Source: Isoetes taiwanensis
Lineage: Eukaryota; Streptophyta; Lycopodiopsida; Isoetales; Isoetaceae
Length of the DNA: 64,000 nucleotides
Direction: 5' to 3'
Assembly: GCA_021234155.1 (NCBI GenBank)
Contig: JAJEKV010000036.1
Span: 6,783,079 to 6,847,078, forward strand
Below the pieces are notes generated by a model. That model saw only the letters and a list, made by a program, of their open reading frames with translations. It did not search any database and was not told the DNA's origin. A program made the translations under genes and the position numbers. Of the stretch, positions 43,710 to 56,775 are shown piece after piece (the first letter of the stretch is position 1; every line of letters starts with the position of its first letter).

Positions 43710-46701
43710 TTAGAGATTGACAGACAGCTCAGTTGATGCTTTTATCATGTCTTCAATTGCATCTACACAATGTTGTAACACTGCTTCTGGGTCAGGGATG
43801 ATGCTTGTTGTAGAAGATGCCACTAAATGAACTTCTCCTGCGTAAGTTTGCATATGAAGGCACAATGACTGTAACCACAAAAGTAAATGACTAGAGTTAG
43901 ACCATAAAAACGCAAGAACAAAATTTATTGGTAGAAAATAGCCACTGGCTGGTCTCTCTGGTTCTCATTACAAAGGCCGAAGAGATGACAATAATCTTAC
44001 TCTATGCCCTCACAGTAATATAAAAACGTGGACCACCAAAATGGCCTTAAGATCTTTAATTGATTGAGAAATGGAGCTTTGATGGAACAGCTAGGAACGG
44101 AACAAGCTTGGATAACAAGTAGCAAATGCCTGTACAAACTAGACTTACTTGCGTAAATAACACAACATACTACTATGTTTGAATACACAAGCAATGACTA
44201 ACCTGGGGTAGACCAATTACAGTAGGAGTAATGCTTGTTACTTCATTTCCCAAAAATGTTATTCGTTCTAATGGTCCAATAACGTTCGATAAGGCAATTG
44301 TTGAATGCATAGCTATTGTATGGAGAAGTTTAGCTATAGCCTGGAGAGATCAGATGTTAAACAACTGGATACAGAACTAGAAAAATAAGTGTTATTACGT
44401 GCTCAAATAGAAGATAGTATCATGGTAAAGGATTTACATTTCGACCAAAAAGCTTTAGAACGAATACGGCAAAGCTATATGTGAAATATGCCTCAAAGGA
44501 TTTCTTCTTCCGAGCCATTATTACTTTTGCCTTTCGGACATGCTCAAGAGGATCTTCATAATCCCTTAGTTCTAAAGGTGTCAAGGTGTAACCTACTTGA
44601 TTGCCCCAACGTGCTTGCGATCCCCTTTCCATCATTTGGCTCAATTCCTGCAGGAGGACACCTATGATCACTGTCTAGACAAGATGATTTTTTTCAGAAA
44701 TTCAAAGTTCTAATATTCAAATTTTCACATCATGATCATAGTCTAAATGTGGCTGTTCTGCACTTAATTTTCATCAAAACTGTTATCCTGGAAGAGTGTT
44801 CTGAACCACAAACAGGCTGCTTCAGCTCATTTTATATGTGAGCTACTATGTATAGTCCTGGAGAAGATGTGATACTAAAGTTAAAGGGTTTATCTTCGAG
44901 TTTGTCACCCACAAATGTTTTTCTTCTTATAACACATTACAGAAAACTTCAAGCCCTTACGTGCAATATAACTCCACAGCTTTGGACCCATCATTCTGTT
45001 ACCACAATTTGATTCCAACCTACCTTCCAAAAGTCTAACTGTATCAAAGATACAAATCTTTGCTTACAGTGGGATCTTTCTTCTTCTGGTATTGGGTCTT
45101 AACTTATAAATAGTTTTACAGAAATGATTTCCTTCTCCCTTCTTTATGTTTCTTTAATGAGTGCGTTCTAATTTAAAAGAAGCTTTTTTAGACTAAATAA
45201 ATTTTCAACTTTCTACCATCACTTTCTCCATAATATTTTGGCCCTTAGAAAATCAAGTAGAATGACAATTGGTAAAAATTGTGACCTATTGCAACGTGGC
45301 CTGAGTGCACAAGACAAGATGATAATAGAAGAAATGGACAAAAGCTTGGCAGTTTTCAACAAAAAATAAGCAGATGAAAAATGATCAAACAATAGGAACA
45401 ACAGTATAGCAAACCTGTAAGCCAATTATCGGCCTAACATTCACCGCAGATGTTGCAGTGATCTGAAGGCCTTCCAAATGTTTTTTAACTTTTTCGTCCA
45501 CACTGAGATCTACAGAAAAAAGTAATGCAGAAAGTTTCGAGCAGTTAGTTAAAATAGCTGGATGGTAAAACAGAACACAAGTATGTATGTTTTCAGAAAT
45601 GTTACATCTATGATTCTGTAGTAAATAGCGTGTGATTCCAGCAGAAACAGTCCCTAAGAAGACGTCATTAATAGTCTGCCATTTAGCAACAATTTCAAAA
45701 TTTAGCTAACCAAAACTTCAATTTCAAAACATGAAGAAAAGCTATCAGAAGTTTACCGCCTGAGTAGCAGCTTTAATAATTTTCATCTTCTCCAGAGGAA
45801 AACTTAAAGATGAAATTTTCTTTGGCAATAGTTCAACTCCTCTGGACCTTTTAATAGGAGTTGAGCTATCCTCCAAATATAGTGATGTAGCAATGATCTT
45901 CACAATACTTGTCAAAGTATACCATAGAACAAGGAAAAAATGCCATAGAGCTTGCAGATAGGACCTTTGAGGCACTTTTCTAGCTATTGGCACAGCTGAA
46001 GGTGGCTTGTCAGGGTCATCTACTGTCCTTGTGAAGGCCAGAAACATGGACATTAACGAAGTACCATCTCCTAAGGAATGGTGCGTTCTTAAGATAAATG
46101 CTCCAGCTGAATTTACCGACCTTATATTGAGAATATGTATATCCCATAACGGTCTAGATGTATCAAATGATAGTGAAAGATTAGATGCATACTCTTCAAC
46201 CAAATCACATGCATCTGTTTTGCTAGGAATTATGGGCACAATGACATGTTTATCTATGTCGATCTTTGTCTGCACCCAAACTTCGTGTCCCTCTTGATCT
46301 AGCCTCTAAATAGCACTGTTGAAGTTAGATATGTACATTCAAAAACTAACGAAGGGAAACTTCTTCTTCCTGGAAATGCACATTCCAAAACTATGCCTAG
46401 AGGCCAACTTTCATGATCCCACGCAAGACACAGCTCCTTATAGAAAGCCAAAACAAAGTAAAAAATGTGCAAGAGAAATATTTACCATAATAGCGGAGAA
46501 TGGTTTATGTCGACCTAAAGTATGAAGCGCGGCCTGTTTGAAAGCAGGGATATCATGGATTGGGTCTTTGAATTTGACGATGCTAATAACGGTGCAATAC
46601 ATTTTAGGATGACAACAGATGCGGCCTGTTGGCGATACTGGCTCTGCGTTCTCATCTTCCTCTGCAGTGGTGCGGATCAAGCGCAAAGGTGGCAGCTCCA
46701 T
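43710..46701 (-). CDS. WSD-type wax ester synthase / diacylglycerol acyltransferase
   Basis: Seven exons with AG/GT borders and consistent phase: 46701-46486, 46305-45757, 45675-45606, 45509-45415, 44647-44438, 44340-44203, 43868-43710 (TAA). They total about 478 residues, the usual size. The protein opens with EPVSPTGRICCHPK; exon 2 holds the catalytic RTHHSLGDGTSL (HHxxxDG, the His being the acyl-transfer base). TINDVFLGTVSAGITRYL, the NVRPIIGLQ block and SNVIGPLERITFLGNEV of the C-terminal DUF1298 domain follow. WSD enzymes join fatty alcohols or diacylglycerol to acyl-CoA, mainly for cuticular wax at the ER. No disabling change was seen. It lies between transposon blocks and is the best-preserved multi-exon gene here. 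Confidence 0.9.
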
Positions 46702-47552
46702 TTTTTAGATCACAGAATTTTTAATCTGTCACAGACATAATCTTCTCTCTGGCCTAAAGTAAGCCTACATAGCCTACCATCTTATTTAAAACGATACACG
46801 CAATTCATACCTCTTATTCTCTATCCATGAGGTATATGGCTCTAAATAAGATGGTTGGTGTGCTGTGCATCCTTAGACCCTATCGATCTCTATCTTTTTG
46901 TTGGTCTCAAAACAACTTAACACGACACAATGGGCAAGAAGACAAATTGAACTACCCTGATAATGGATTTCTTGGCTCGCAATCATGACATCAACATTCT
47001 AATAACACTAGAATGGAATTTTGAGAATGGAATTGTTGTGGAATGCCAAATGAATGCTGTTAGCTTTTAAGAATGAAGTGGACTTATCTTCCTATCTATA
47101 TCCTCATTATTATAATGATATGATGATGCTTCAATACGCTTTAATGAAAATTCAATACCTTTTAGGCATGGCGTAGCATACGTACTTAGCTACTTATAAG
47201 AGCGAAAAATATTCTACTATTCCTTAGGGCATTTCAAAATCTATAAAATTTTACTTCCTAGAATTATTGCCTTAAACCAAAAGTGCCCATTGCTATGTGA
47301 AATCCAACCATAAAATATATTTACAACATGGTAACTGGGTCGCAATATTTTCCTGAGAGTGAATGTGGTCGTGCCACGTGGCACACCCCTACATTCCGGA
47401 ATGGAAAAGGGGATGCCAATTCCGTCCTGTTGGATTCTTTACAGGCTACAACTGGTAAAATTTTCTCAAAGTTCAAAACTTCACAAAAACAGTTTTTACA
47501 CAAGTTCACAATTCATATTCAAATCACACAAAGTTCACAAAGGCAGTATTTA
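46702..47552. other. WSD upstream region and element flank
   Basis: No gene. From about 47470 the sequence repeats TTCACA.TTCATATTCAAATCACAC, also found just beyond the right end of the next element (56884-56990); it is the insertion target. GTGCCACGTGGCAC near 47385 is a perfect palindrome with a G-box core. Confidence 0.5.
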
Positions 47553-47569
47553 CACAAGGCCCCCAAAAT

Positions 47570-48440
47570 TGAACCAATATAATTTTTTTTCCATGGTTTG
47601 TTGGTGAAAATTAAATCCATAAATCAGTACATGTTAGTGGGTTCAAAAGTTTACAAACCATGTCTAGTTATCTAGTATGGTTCATCAACATATTTTTCTA
47701 AGGTGGTAAGCTAACATTGTTTTGTGACATGGTACTGGAACATGGAAAACTTAATTGGTCTTTGTAACAACTTAAACTATATGATATGTACTATTGTTTA
47801 GTATGTCCAGTTTCGTAGACTGGTATTTGATCACATCTATATTCTGCAGTATATTGACATGGTAATTTTAAGCGCATAATTATCATGATGCTTTACAGTA
47901 GTTAATTTTTATGGTGCTTTATAGTGATTAATCACGAATACACAATATGATAAATGTACTTGGTTTAAATATGCTAATATCATTTTTTTCACCCTATTTT
48001 TCTCCATGGTAATATAACATAATTATTTTAGTTAGTTTTTCTAGCAATTTAAAATGGGTGATATTTTGTAGTAATTGATGGACAAAATATAACGTGGCAA
48101 ATTGCCATGGTTTAAATCTGTTACTATGACTTTTTTCCTATGATTTTAAATAGTTAATCGATACGATTTTGCAATCATATATATGATATTTAATAGTGCT
48201 TCATGTGTGAAATTTCGTCATATGATATTGAAGCATGATATTTGACCACAATATATTAGCACAATAAACTTAAACGCTTTAAAACATGTTTGATTACAAA
48301 GTATGGTGTTGTATATAATGATTATTGAAGATTTCATTTTGCCTTATCCATCTTCCTCTATAAAAAATTGACATATCCACAGAGTTTCACCCCAATCCAA
48401 TGGATATTTACTGTTTTAAGCACAAACGAAAGTGACTATA
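47570..48440. other. Left subterminal repeat zone of the 9.3-kb element
   Basis: AT-rich. CATGGTTT, CATGGTAC, CATGGTAA and related motifs recur about every 60-100 bp. Such subterminal motif clusters are typical transposase-binding zones of CACTA elements (family knowledge). No gene. Confidence 0.5.
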
Positions 48441-48455
48441 TTTGGGAGAATGCCA

Positions 48456-48740
48456 TCAGCTTGATTTGATCAAAGAATCCCAAGCTTCTACTGCAGGCCC
48501 ATTTTCTGTATACCATGAGATTATTTCGAAAATAATATCCCGACTTGGCAGCGAGTCAAAGACTTCCTTTGCTTCAACAAGCAGACTGCATTTGGCATAC
48601 ATGTCAACCATCATGTTGCCAACAAAAAGATCTCTTTCCATTCCCATATTAATAACTTGCTTATGCATGCTTTCCCATTGTCTATTTGTGCCATACTACC
48701 ACAAGCTTTCAAGCGGACAAGCAGAAAGTGGCGACATTTG
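48456..48740 (-). pseudogene. PPR (PLS-type) repeat fragment
   Basis: Minus strand. About 48735-48675 reads LKACGSMAQIDNGK, the start of an L-type unit. After a one-base slip, 48668 onward reads MHKQVINMGMERDLFVGNMM, then VDMYAKCSLLVEAKEVFDSL and PSRD, classic PLS-class pentatricopeptide repeats. Frames break again before the next repeat. PPR proteins bind organelle RNA. Only about two repeats remain, which suits capture inside the transposon. Confidence 0.8.
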
Positions 48741-49139
48741 GAGATTTTTACGTTTAGTTTCTTCCGATTGAAACAATTCAATGCTTCCATGCCAAATCAA
48801 ATGGGCTTCAAACAAAAGGTAAAGATGCGTTATATTTGGTTGCATGCCTTCTCTTCATCTTCTCTATTTCTCGTCTCATTGCATCCGGCTTTGTTTATTT
48901 CGCGGTCGCGAAGATCCTACATAGAAAACCGGCTTTTTTGTTATTATTGTTAAGTGGTAACAACAACTTATGCATAAATCAAATGAACAACTAATTTGAA
49001 AAATAAGTATGAAATTTGAAAATGAACAACTTATGCATAGATCAAATGAACAACTAACTGGTAAACATAAGTTTGAACAGGATGAAAATGAACAACTTAA
49101 TACTAAGAAACTAGAATTTAAATATTTTGAAGAATTTTC

Positions 49140-50030
49140 AAGTTACTACACGAGAAAAGGTGGGCTTCTTCCTCTGCTTCCTTCAACCTAACAAGTAGCT
49201 CCCCCGGTTTTGCCTTACTGCCTCGGTGTATCTCGGGAGTGCCCTTAAACCTTTAATCTCTTCATTTCTTTTTGCCTCTCTTGCTCCGTTCTAAATTGAG
49301 TGCAACTATCGTTATGTGCAGCTTGTGTTTCTAACCATTTGGAGTGGGACACCTTTCCCGAATTTTGAAGCCATGTGTTTCACATCGACCACACCTTCAC
49401 GAATCTTTCGATGCTTTGCCAAAAAGACCCACATGTTTTTCTGCATTTTACGCATCTTTTGTTCCAACAGTGCATGACCATCCATGGCCACATAAAGAGC
49501 TTCTTTGATCTCCTCACAAATCTTTGTCTTTCCTTTTCTAATTCTCCATTGTCTTCTAAAAGCGGCGTTTATAGCCTTTGCTTCGCTCTAAGCTCCTCAA
49601 ATAAAAACAAACCCATTCTTCTTCTCTTTCAGCCCATTCGCTTAATTCACTCTTCCCTTCGGGTTTTCCCTCCTCATCTTCCATTTTCACGAATTCTGTG
49701 TCTCTCAATTGCTGCTCATCTCTGCTGTCATGGGATACAAGTTCATCCATGGCATTTTCGCAAGTATCTCTAGAGAACCCACAATCAGCTTCTACTTCCG
49801 CTGTTCTTTTAGACAGTCTGGATGCGACTCTGCACACAGTCTAGCCTCTTGTGCTTCAAGCACCACTGCTCATTTGTCTTTCCTTGTGTTTTACTCTCCA
49901 CACCATTTTCCAATTGCAGTTGTTCATCTCTGCTATCATCGTCAAGTTCATGCTTGCAAATGTCTCCAGACTTCCATTTTCTGCATATCCTGAAACTAGT
50001 GATGTAACTTGCATAGGAAAGCTTAAGACA
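49140..50030 (-). pseudogene. KIN-12-type kinesin coiled-coil fragment
   Basis: Read on the minus strand. About 49830-49560 has SELSEWAEREEEWVCFYLRS. About 49510-49340 has EALYVAMDGHALLEQKMRK, then FLAKHRKIREGVVDVKHMAS. About 49160-49145 has GELLVRLKEAEEEA. This order (EW.ERE..W, then GHA.LLEQ, then AKHRKI.EGI.DVK, then GELLVRLKEAEE) is that of the C-terminal stalk of plant KIN-12 (PAKRP1-like) phragmoplast kinesins. Frames are broken and no motor domain was found. It is a captured, decayed fragment. Confidence 0.68.
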
Positions 50031-50338
50031 GAGAAGTACCTTGCATAGGAAATCTTAAGACAGAGAAGTACCAAGGTCCTTACCTAAACTTATCACCCCG
50101 CCAGAGCCAAGCTTTGTGCTAAAGCGCAAAAAAACAAAACTGAATAGAAGCAAAAGTTTAAAATATCTTTAAGACAGAAAAGACATTACCTAATCTTATC
50201 ATTGGATCCTACCATAGCCGAGCTTTGTGCTTTATGCTACAGAGGATTTTTCAAGCTCCATCCAAGCTAGAAACAAAAGAAGGGTTGAATGCCTATTGAT
50301 CTTTGACGTTCCAAATGCAGCATCATTTTCGGATTCAA

Positions 50339-50659
50339 GGGCATAAGCATGCTACACCCTATCAAAAAAAGTACCATTTAGGAACCATAAAACTACCTAA
50401 AAAAGTACCCAACACTGGGTACTGGGTACTTTTATAATATCTCAATAACTACAAATGTTAAATTGAATGCATTCATTTTGACCTCCAATAGTATTATCTC
50501 TATCTTAACCTTGAACATTGATATGCTTTTGACATTTTATATTGAACTTTTGAATTAGTTTTGACCAAAAGAACAAGAAAATAGTACCCAATCCAAAAGT
50601 ACCTAGTGCAGGTACTTTGGCAGGTTCCAAAAATGGCAGGGTGTAGCATGCATATGCCC
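50339..50659. mobile_element. MITE-like element with GGGCATA.GCATGCTACACCC TIRs
   Basis: The left end GGGCATAAGCATGCTACACC and the right-end complement differ at one position over the first 20 bp, and the pairing continues weakly. TCAA flanks both sides (50335-50338 and 50660-50663). The interior contains GGGTACT/AGTACCC motifs. No ORF. Confidence 0.7.
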
Positions 50660-51197
50660 TCAAGCATCATGTTGAAGGAAGCAAACACCTTTTTTTAGTT
50701 CGAGCAAAAAAAATTTAAGAAAAGCTAAAGGACTAAACAGATGCATACCTGGCCGCCTTCAGGAATAGCATTGGCATAAAGCCGATGTGGATCTAGCCTG
50801 TGAATCAAACACAGATTTATACGGACATGAAACATCAAGCTCCTACTTCTTACACTGTCGGACTAAGATCATTCGCCACATCTGTAGGAAAACTTCGCCG
50901 CCACTGCTCCAGCGCCTCTGCCACCATCGCCAATCTCTTCTCCTCCACAAATAATCTCTTCTCTTCCTTGCCAGAAAGAGCCATACAATAAAAAGGCGCT
51001 TTAGAATTCCCAGCGGTCAAATTTTGAAATGCATTAAGGAAGCAGCGGGAAAAATGATAATAAAATGTTCTCACAATAAATCTACCCCTTTGCCACAAAC
51101 GTAATTAACATAAGGTTCTTATAAGGTGCAGCTACTTATTTTCTTTACCACAGGTGGTCAAAACTGAGTTCATGGGAGTGTGCTGGCTAGAAGCAAA

Positions 51198-52202
51198 ATG
51201 GATCACTCCTTTGTTGTTTTACCAAAGCAAAGATATCCAAACTCTGCTTTCCCTCCACCACGGCCACGAAGTGGAGGACGAAATCACCCTACTTTTGGTG
51301 TAGTTGCGACTGCTGCAGCTCCAGAGAGAGATTTTATGGGGGCAAATATGCCTTCAAGTGTTACTGTTGAAGAACAATGGATGAGTGTTTTGTTGTGTTG
51401 TCTTCAGTTGCGGCTTCAATGTATAGATATGAAGCCCCTACTGAGGGGGGAGTTGCACAAATATCCAGCCAGGCACATGGTAATCGCCATTCCAGTGCGA
51501 GCTTTAATGCAAATGTTAATGTACTCACCGAAGTTTTGAAATCGCATCCTTTCAACCACGCCTTTTCATAATCCTCCTTTGGGCACATTATTTTTTTAGT
51601 AGATTCTGTTACCATTGCCATTCCTTTATTCCTTTACACTGATGATATCAAAATAATTGTTTTTCCTTTTATAACTTTATGCACATACACTCTCCATTCC
51701 CATTCTATGCAAGCGCCCATTACCAGGTCTTGATTTGGTCTTGTACATGTTTCTCCTTGCAATTCTTACATGTCATTAGGACCATGTTTGTTGTTATAAC
51801 TGTGCATTCATTGATTCAGGTTGATCAACCTCTCTGCCTCGAATGCATGCGAAGTTTATCTGAAGAAATAGATAAGCAAGTGCAGGAAATCACAAAAGAC
51901 ATAAGAGCATATGAATTATGCTTGGAACGTCTTGAACAAGAGCAACATGATGCACTCAGTGAAGAAACTTTTGCAAGTAAAAAGAAGAAGGTATTTCTTA
52001 TATCTGCTAAGCTTTTAGCTACTTCTACACTGCATTTCTTTTATATGAGGAAGGTGGACTTGTGAATAAGATATTTACCATTTTTTGAAAGGTCAAGGAA
52101 GAGGAGAAAAAGCTTGGAAGGGTTATTTACGATACTGAGAAGCAAAATCAGGAAATTATGTCTCAGTAAATTCAAGGAATTCAAAGAACTGGAGGAGAGA
52201 AA
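51198..52202 (+). pseudogene. ATG6: ATG6 / Beclin-1 N-terminal fragment (three exons)
   Basis: The first exon (from ATG 51198 to about 51565) has [14 protein letters not shown] and, after a frameshift, [20 protein letters not shown]; a second slip gives FEIASFQPR. Exon 51820-51990 reads [20 protein letters not shown], then [20 protein letters not shown]. Exon 52092 onward reads VKEEEKKLGRVIYDTEKQN, then FKEFKELEER. These match the segment of plant ATG6 that runs from the FVVL motifs into the coiled coil. ATG6 is a subunit of the autophagy PI3-kinase complex. The Cys pair (CLEC) is kept. The evolutionarily conserved C-terminal domain is absent and frames are broken, so it is non-functional, probably captured. 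Confidence 0.82.
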
Positions 52203-55200
52203 AGTATTATTATGGCTATCTCAATTATAACTATTATGGATGAATATTAAGGCAAGTTTGTGCACATATATGTTGAAGCAAGTTGGATATTATTCTATCT
52301 TTTTTCCTAATTGTGCTCGTGAAGAATTATGTAATTGTATAATTTGGACTTGCACCCCTAGCCTTGACAAATACAGTTGCCTAGAACAATGCTTTCAAGT
52401 TGGCTAGGGATCCTGCTAATACAAATAGAAATGAGCATGTTGAGTTGTGGGAGAATGTCATTTCTGCTGTGCATTAATACCAAATGGGAACTACCTTCTA
52501 GTAGATCAAAATCACATGTATCACAATTGATAAATTAAATGATCAAGTAAGATATTGGTGTTGGGTGTGTATACAGGTTTCCATTGGAAGCAAAAGCCAA
52601 CAGACGCTGAAAGAGATGGAGAGACTAAAGGCTCAAAAGCTGAGCAGCTAAATGAGAAGTGTGCATCTACAACAAACTAAGTCCAGGTGTGTAAAGGAGC
52701 TATTTTTTGAGAAGCTTACAGATGCATCAGTCAAAATTAGAATCTTAGAGTCTTTTGTCTTCATTTTTTTTTCTGATACACAAGTGTTTTGACATTTACA
52801 TTCTTATACTTGCATGGAGCTTCAACGTCGTATTGAATTGATTTGACAGTTATGTGCAAACAACATTTAAGCATCAACAATGCAACAGCAGTTCCAAAAC
52901 TATTTCCTTTAATCATCAACAACATTATATATCTTTGCAACCTAAGTTCCAAAAACTATTTTAGTGCCTAAAGCAGTTTAAAAATATTTGAGACCGCATC
53001 TTAGACATTGGCATCAATATCATATTAGCGTCACCACCTTGGAACAGGGCATTGGCATCAATATCATATTAGTGTCACCACTTTGGAATAAGCACTGCCT
53101 TGTGAATATGAGAGCATTGGGATCTATCTCCTTTAAGATAGGTATCTGATCTTTTTCCACTTCGAATGTATACAATCTAATCACCAATTATGCCACAAGC
53201 ACTAGCCTTATGGTTCTAAAATGTCCAAAGCAATTATGCATGCATCAATAACTCCTCCAAAGGGAAACACATTGATGCGTTAGCATCTTGTTTTGGGATC
53301 ATTGGATCCCAAAACAATCCCCAAAATATGCCAAATCAAGCATAGAGGAATTTATACCTCACACCTCTATATAGTAGAACACTCCCCATATGGCATCAAA
53401 TTTGTATGGGGATATCTCCCTAATGCAAGTACACGATGTGACCATTGCTGCCAAAGCAAACGTCATCTCCTATGACCTCGTTTGTTATAATAGGGCATAA
53501 TACCCTCGTTCTAGAGTGTTATCCCTCTCACATACCACACTTTTTTCCTATCTAATGGGCGCTCCATTTGTATAGGCGACTTCTGGTTTGGAGAAGTAGA
53601 AAATGAGGAATTAGTTGCTTTATAATTTGGTCGTTTCTATCCACGCAAACCCGAGGATCAAAGAAAGGATTAGATATCAACGATCTTAATGGTCTTTTTC
53701 TAAATTTGAAAGTCTAAGTAAGCCATGTCTGAACATGATGCTTGAAAGATGAACATGCCAAGATTTTGAAATATAGGTTTGCTTATTTGGCTCCACTAAT
53801 TCCATAGCCATCGCTCAAAAGCTGGATTTTTGCCATATAAAGTCGAGCTTTGCATTTAAGAGTCACCCCACTTCCTTGCGCCATAGCCACTTCCTTGCCA
53901 AGAGCTTAAAGGTAGCAACATCTCATTAAGTAATATGAACCTTATGTTAATTACATAGGGTAATCTAAGCCCTTCAAGACGCCAAAGAACTCGAGGAGTG
54001 GAGCCACCTCACCACTTCATATGGCGCAAAAAACTCGGGGCCTAGATTACCTAGTACATAAGTTGTTCTCTATGGTATACGAGTTATTCCTCAGCATGTA
54101 CCATGCTCGAGGCATATCTTGGTACCACTTATAAGCTAAAATTAGTCCATGCCTAGATTGGAATAGTTAGGGATCAAACTTGGTGATCTATTTGTTGCTA
54201 AATACTAGAATCACATCAAAATGTCGAGCAATTATGTACCTTCAGTATGCGAATTGCAAGAAATATCATATCTTGCATTTGAATTTACATACCACCTTCC
54301 TAATAAGGTATTTCCTTCCTATAAAGGTTAAAAATGTTATATAATTAAATGGTCCATAATGGGCTATTTTTGTTGTAGCTATGTATTATTTGTTTTCATA
54401 TGGCAATGGCAAAGATCTCGAATAGTTGTAAGTAATTTCTTGAGTTTGTCTAGGACTTTGCTTTATAATTACAACAAGAATTTTGTTAGGTCCTTTATAT
54501 ATGAAATAATACATTCTTTGTGAATAAAGCTAGCATTGATGCCTTTGTTGATAGAAATTTCAACACTCCTTGTGAATAAAACTATCATAACGTCTTTGTT
54601 GATGGAAATTTCAACTTGTGCACAAAGCTAGCATGACATATTGTTGATGAAAATTACAGCATTCCTTGCTAATAAAGCTAGCAAGACATCATCATTGATA
54701 GAAATTTCCATGAGAACATCCAACTTGTCTGGAACTTGAACTTCTATTCTTTCACAACATCACAAAGGTAGCTCAAGGCTTTTCACACCCATGCATTGTA
54801 AGAACTTAATTTAAACATGCAACGAGAAGAAGACTAATCACTTCCACAAGAGCTACTTATCTTGCCTGCACAGTGTGGTCTCATCCTCTTACAACACTTT
54901 GCAACAATTTGTCATTTTCAATATACTATAGTTCTATACTTCTCGTTCTTAAACACCTATCAGCTCCTATAACAATTATCTCTAAACCATCAGCAACTAT
55001 TTCACCACCACATCCATGGGTCCAGTGCCCTCATTTCACGGGCCAAGATCGGAAGCACCAAATCTTGCACCTTCTTAATACCATCCTTGGCACATTGGAC
55101 AGTCAAGATTTTGCCTTTCCCCTTGATCTGACAGCTAGAGGCATGATGTGTGCCCTCATGCATGCCCATGCATGACCTTCCCATGACGTGACCAAATCTC

Positions 55201-55322
55201 CATGCTTCATCTTTTTGCGAACGGTTGGGATTAGCAGGCCCATTCATGGGCATACATGGATGGGGGTATGTATGAAACCCCACATCCTAAAAACCTTATA
55301 TGTATTATATGATATGATATAG
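52203..55322. repeat. Intergenic interior with short tandem repeats
   Basis: No gene recognised. A 42-bp direct repeat occurs at about 53007-53048 and 53050-53091 (CATTGGCATCAATATCATAT). TTGTTTTGGGATC and GATCCCAAAACAA form a small palindrome near 53290. Four diverged ~65-bp units with GTTGATAGAAATTTCAACA-type cores lie at 54505-54715. Confidence 0.5.
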
Positions 55323-56775
55323 AAGTTTCAAATTAATATAAAAAGCATGATATGAACCACTATTGGTTTTACAAAACTAATATATGCACAAAACACATCT
55401 TCCAAACTATTGTACGATTGTAGAATTTATGTAATTAAGCATAATATAAATTCTAGAATGGGACTCGCAAGAAACCAACAAAGCGCCCGAATAAAGATAA
55501 ATCCAATTATATCATTTGGACCCCAAAAAAAACAATGCTAATAGATGAGTGGCTGATGTACCTGCCGAAAGCTTATCACCGGGATTAAAAAACCCCGCCC
55601 TTTCGGGTTTTCGAGGAAAAACCCTAGTGATAAGCCTTCGGCAAGGGGCTTAGACAAACATAAGGCATAGAATCGCTCCCAAAAAAACCCCCGCATGGAG
55701 AAGTCGAAACCGATGCCGCTCGCCAACCTGTACCTACACATCACCAACACAACAAACGAGAAAACATACCAGAGAATAGCATCACCCAGCGGGTGGAAAA
55801 AAAGCATCACCCAAATGGAAAACATGATAAAATGTAACTTGTACAAAATATAATAAACAAAGAAGGGGGAGGGTGGGTTCAAAGAGAATAAGGTAATGGC
55901 GAGAGAAGAGGAAGCGCCGATGAGACGTGGATGCGAAACGCGGCGAAATAGCGAACTCCCAACCCAAAAGGCATGCGCCGCCTCGCGATGCATGCATGAC
56001 ATGCATGCTCGTCCCATTCTAGAATGGCGATCCGATGTCTCCGGATCGATCGCGATTCTAGAAGGGGACTCGCAAGAAACCAACAAAGCGCCCGCATACC
56101 GAGAACTTCCTTACAAACTAGGATCGAGGACGAAGGTCACGGGGACGAGGCCAAAGGCGGTAAAGGATAGCAAGAAAGATACGCCAAATTGGCTAAACTA
56201 GGCAGGAAGAAGCCCCTCCCCTGCCTGGAAACAATTCAAAGAGAATAAGGTACTGCTGAGAGAAGAGGAAGCGCCGATGAGACGTGGATGCCGAAACGCG
56301 CTTGAAATAGCGAACTCCCAACCCAAAACGGGCATGCGCCGCCCGCATGCATGCATGACATGCATGCTCGTCCCATTCTAGAATGGCGATCCGATGTCTC
56401 GGATCGATGCGACTAGCAATGATGTTGCTAAACCAATGTACACTTAAAAATAATCTTACAAATTGATGATGATTTTTTGAAACTAGTGTGAAATTTAGAA
56501 TTAGTACAAAAAATATGATATGAATCACTATTGGTTTTGCAAAATCAATATATGCATAAAACACATCTTAAAGACTATTGATGATTTAAAAAAACTATTG
56601 TATGATTGCCGAATTCATGTAATTAAACATGATATGAACTAGCAATGTTTTTGCTAAATCAATGTACACTTAAAAACAATCTTACAAACTAATGATAATT
56701 TTTCGAAACTAGTGTGAAATTTCAAATCAGTACAAAAAATATGATATGAATCACTGTTGGTTTTGCATAACCATG
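55323..56775. repeat. AT-rich subterminal repeats of the 9.3-kb element
   Basis: Copies of a ~150-200 bp unit (55323-55450 continuing at 56412; 56488-56640; 56650-56770) share AAAATATGATATGAATCACT and TTGGTTTTGCAAAA blocks. One copy is split by a GC-rich insertion (55451-56411). Confidence 0.7.
55451..56411. mobile_element. GC-rich dimeric insertion inside an AT-rich repeat
   Basis: The left junction begins TTCTAGAATGGGACTCGCAAG; the same start recurs, with small changes, at about 56054. A 160-bp block ending GGCGATCCGATGTCT.CGGATCGAT is present at 55895-56050 and 56250-56411. So two unequal units (about 600 and 360 bp) sit head to tail. A CATGCATGACATGCATG string and CCCATTCTAGAATGG palindromes lie near each unit's end. 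GC content contrasts with both flanks. Confidence 0.55.

Noticed and set aside
47382-47396. GTGCCACGTGGCAC as a promoter G-box
   Set aside because: No gene start lies nearby on either strand; the WSD ATG is about 680 bp away. Left as a palindrome only.
54873-55283. Overlapping frames of about 100 codons on both strands
   Set aside because: No homology recognised, no splice context, and both cover the same low-information DNA.
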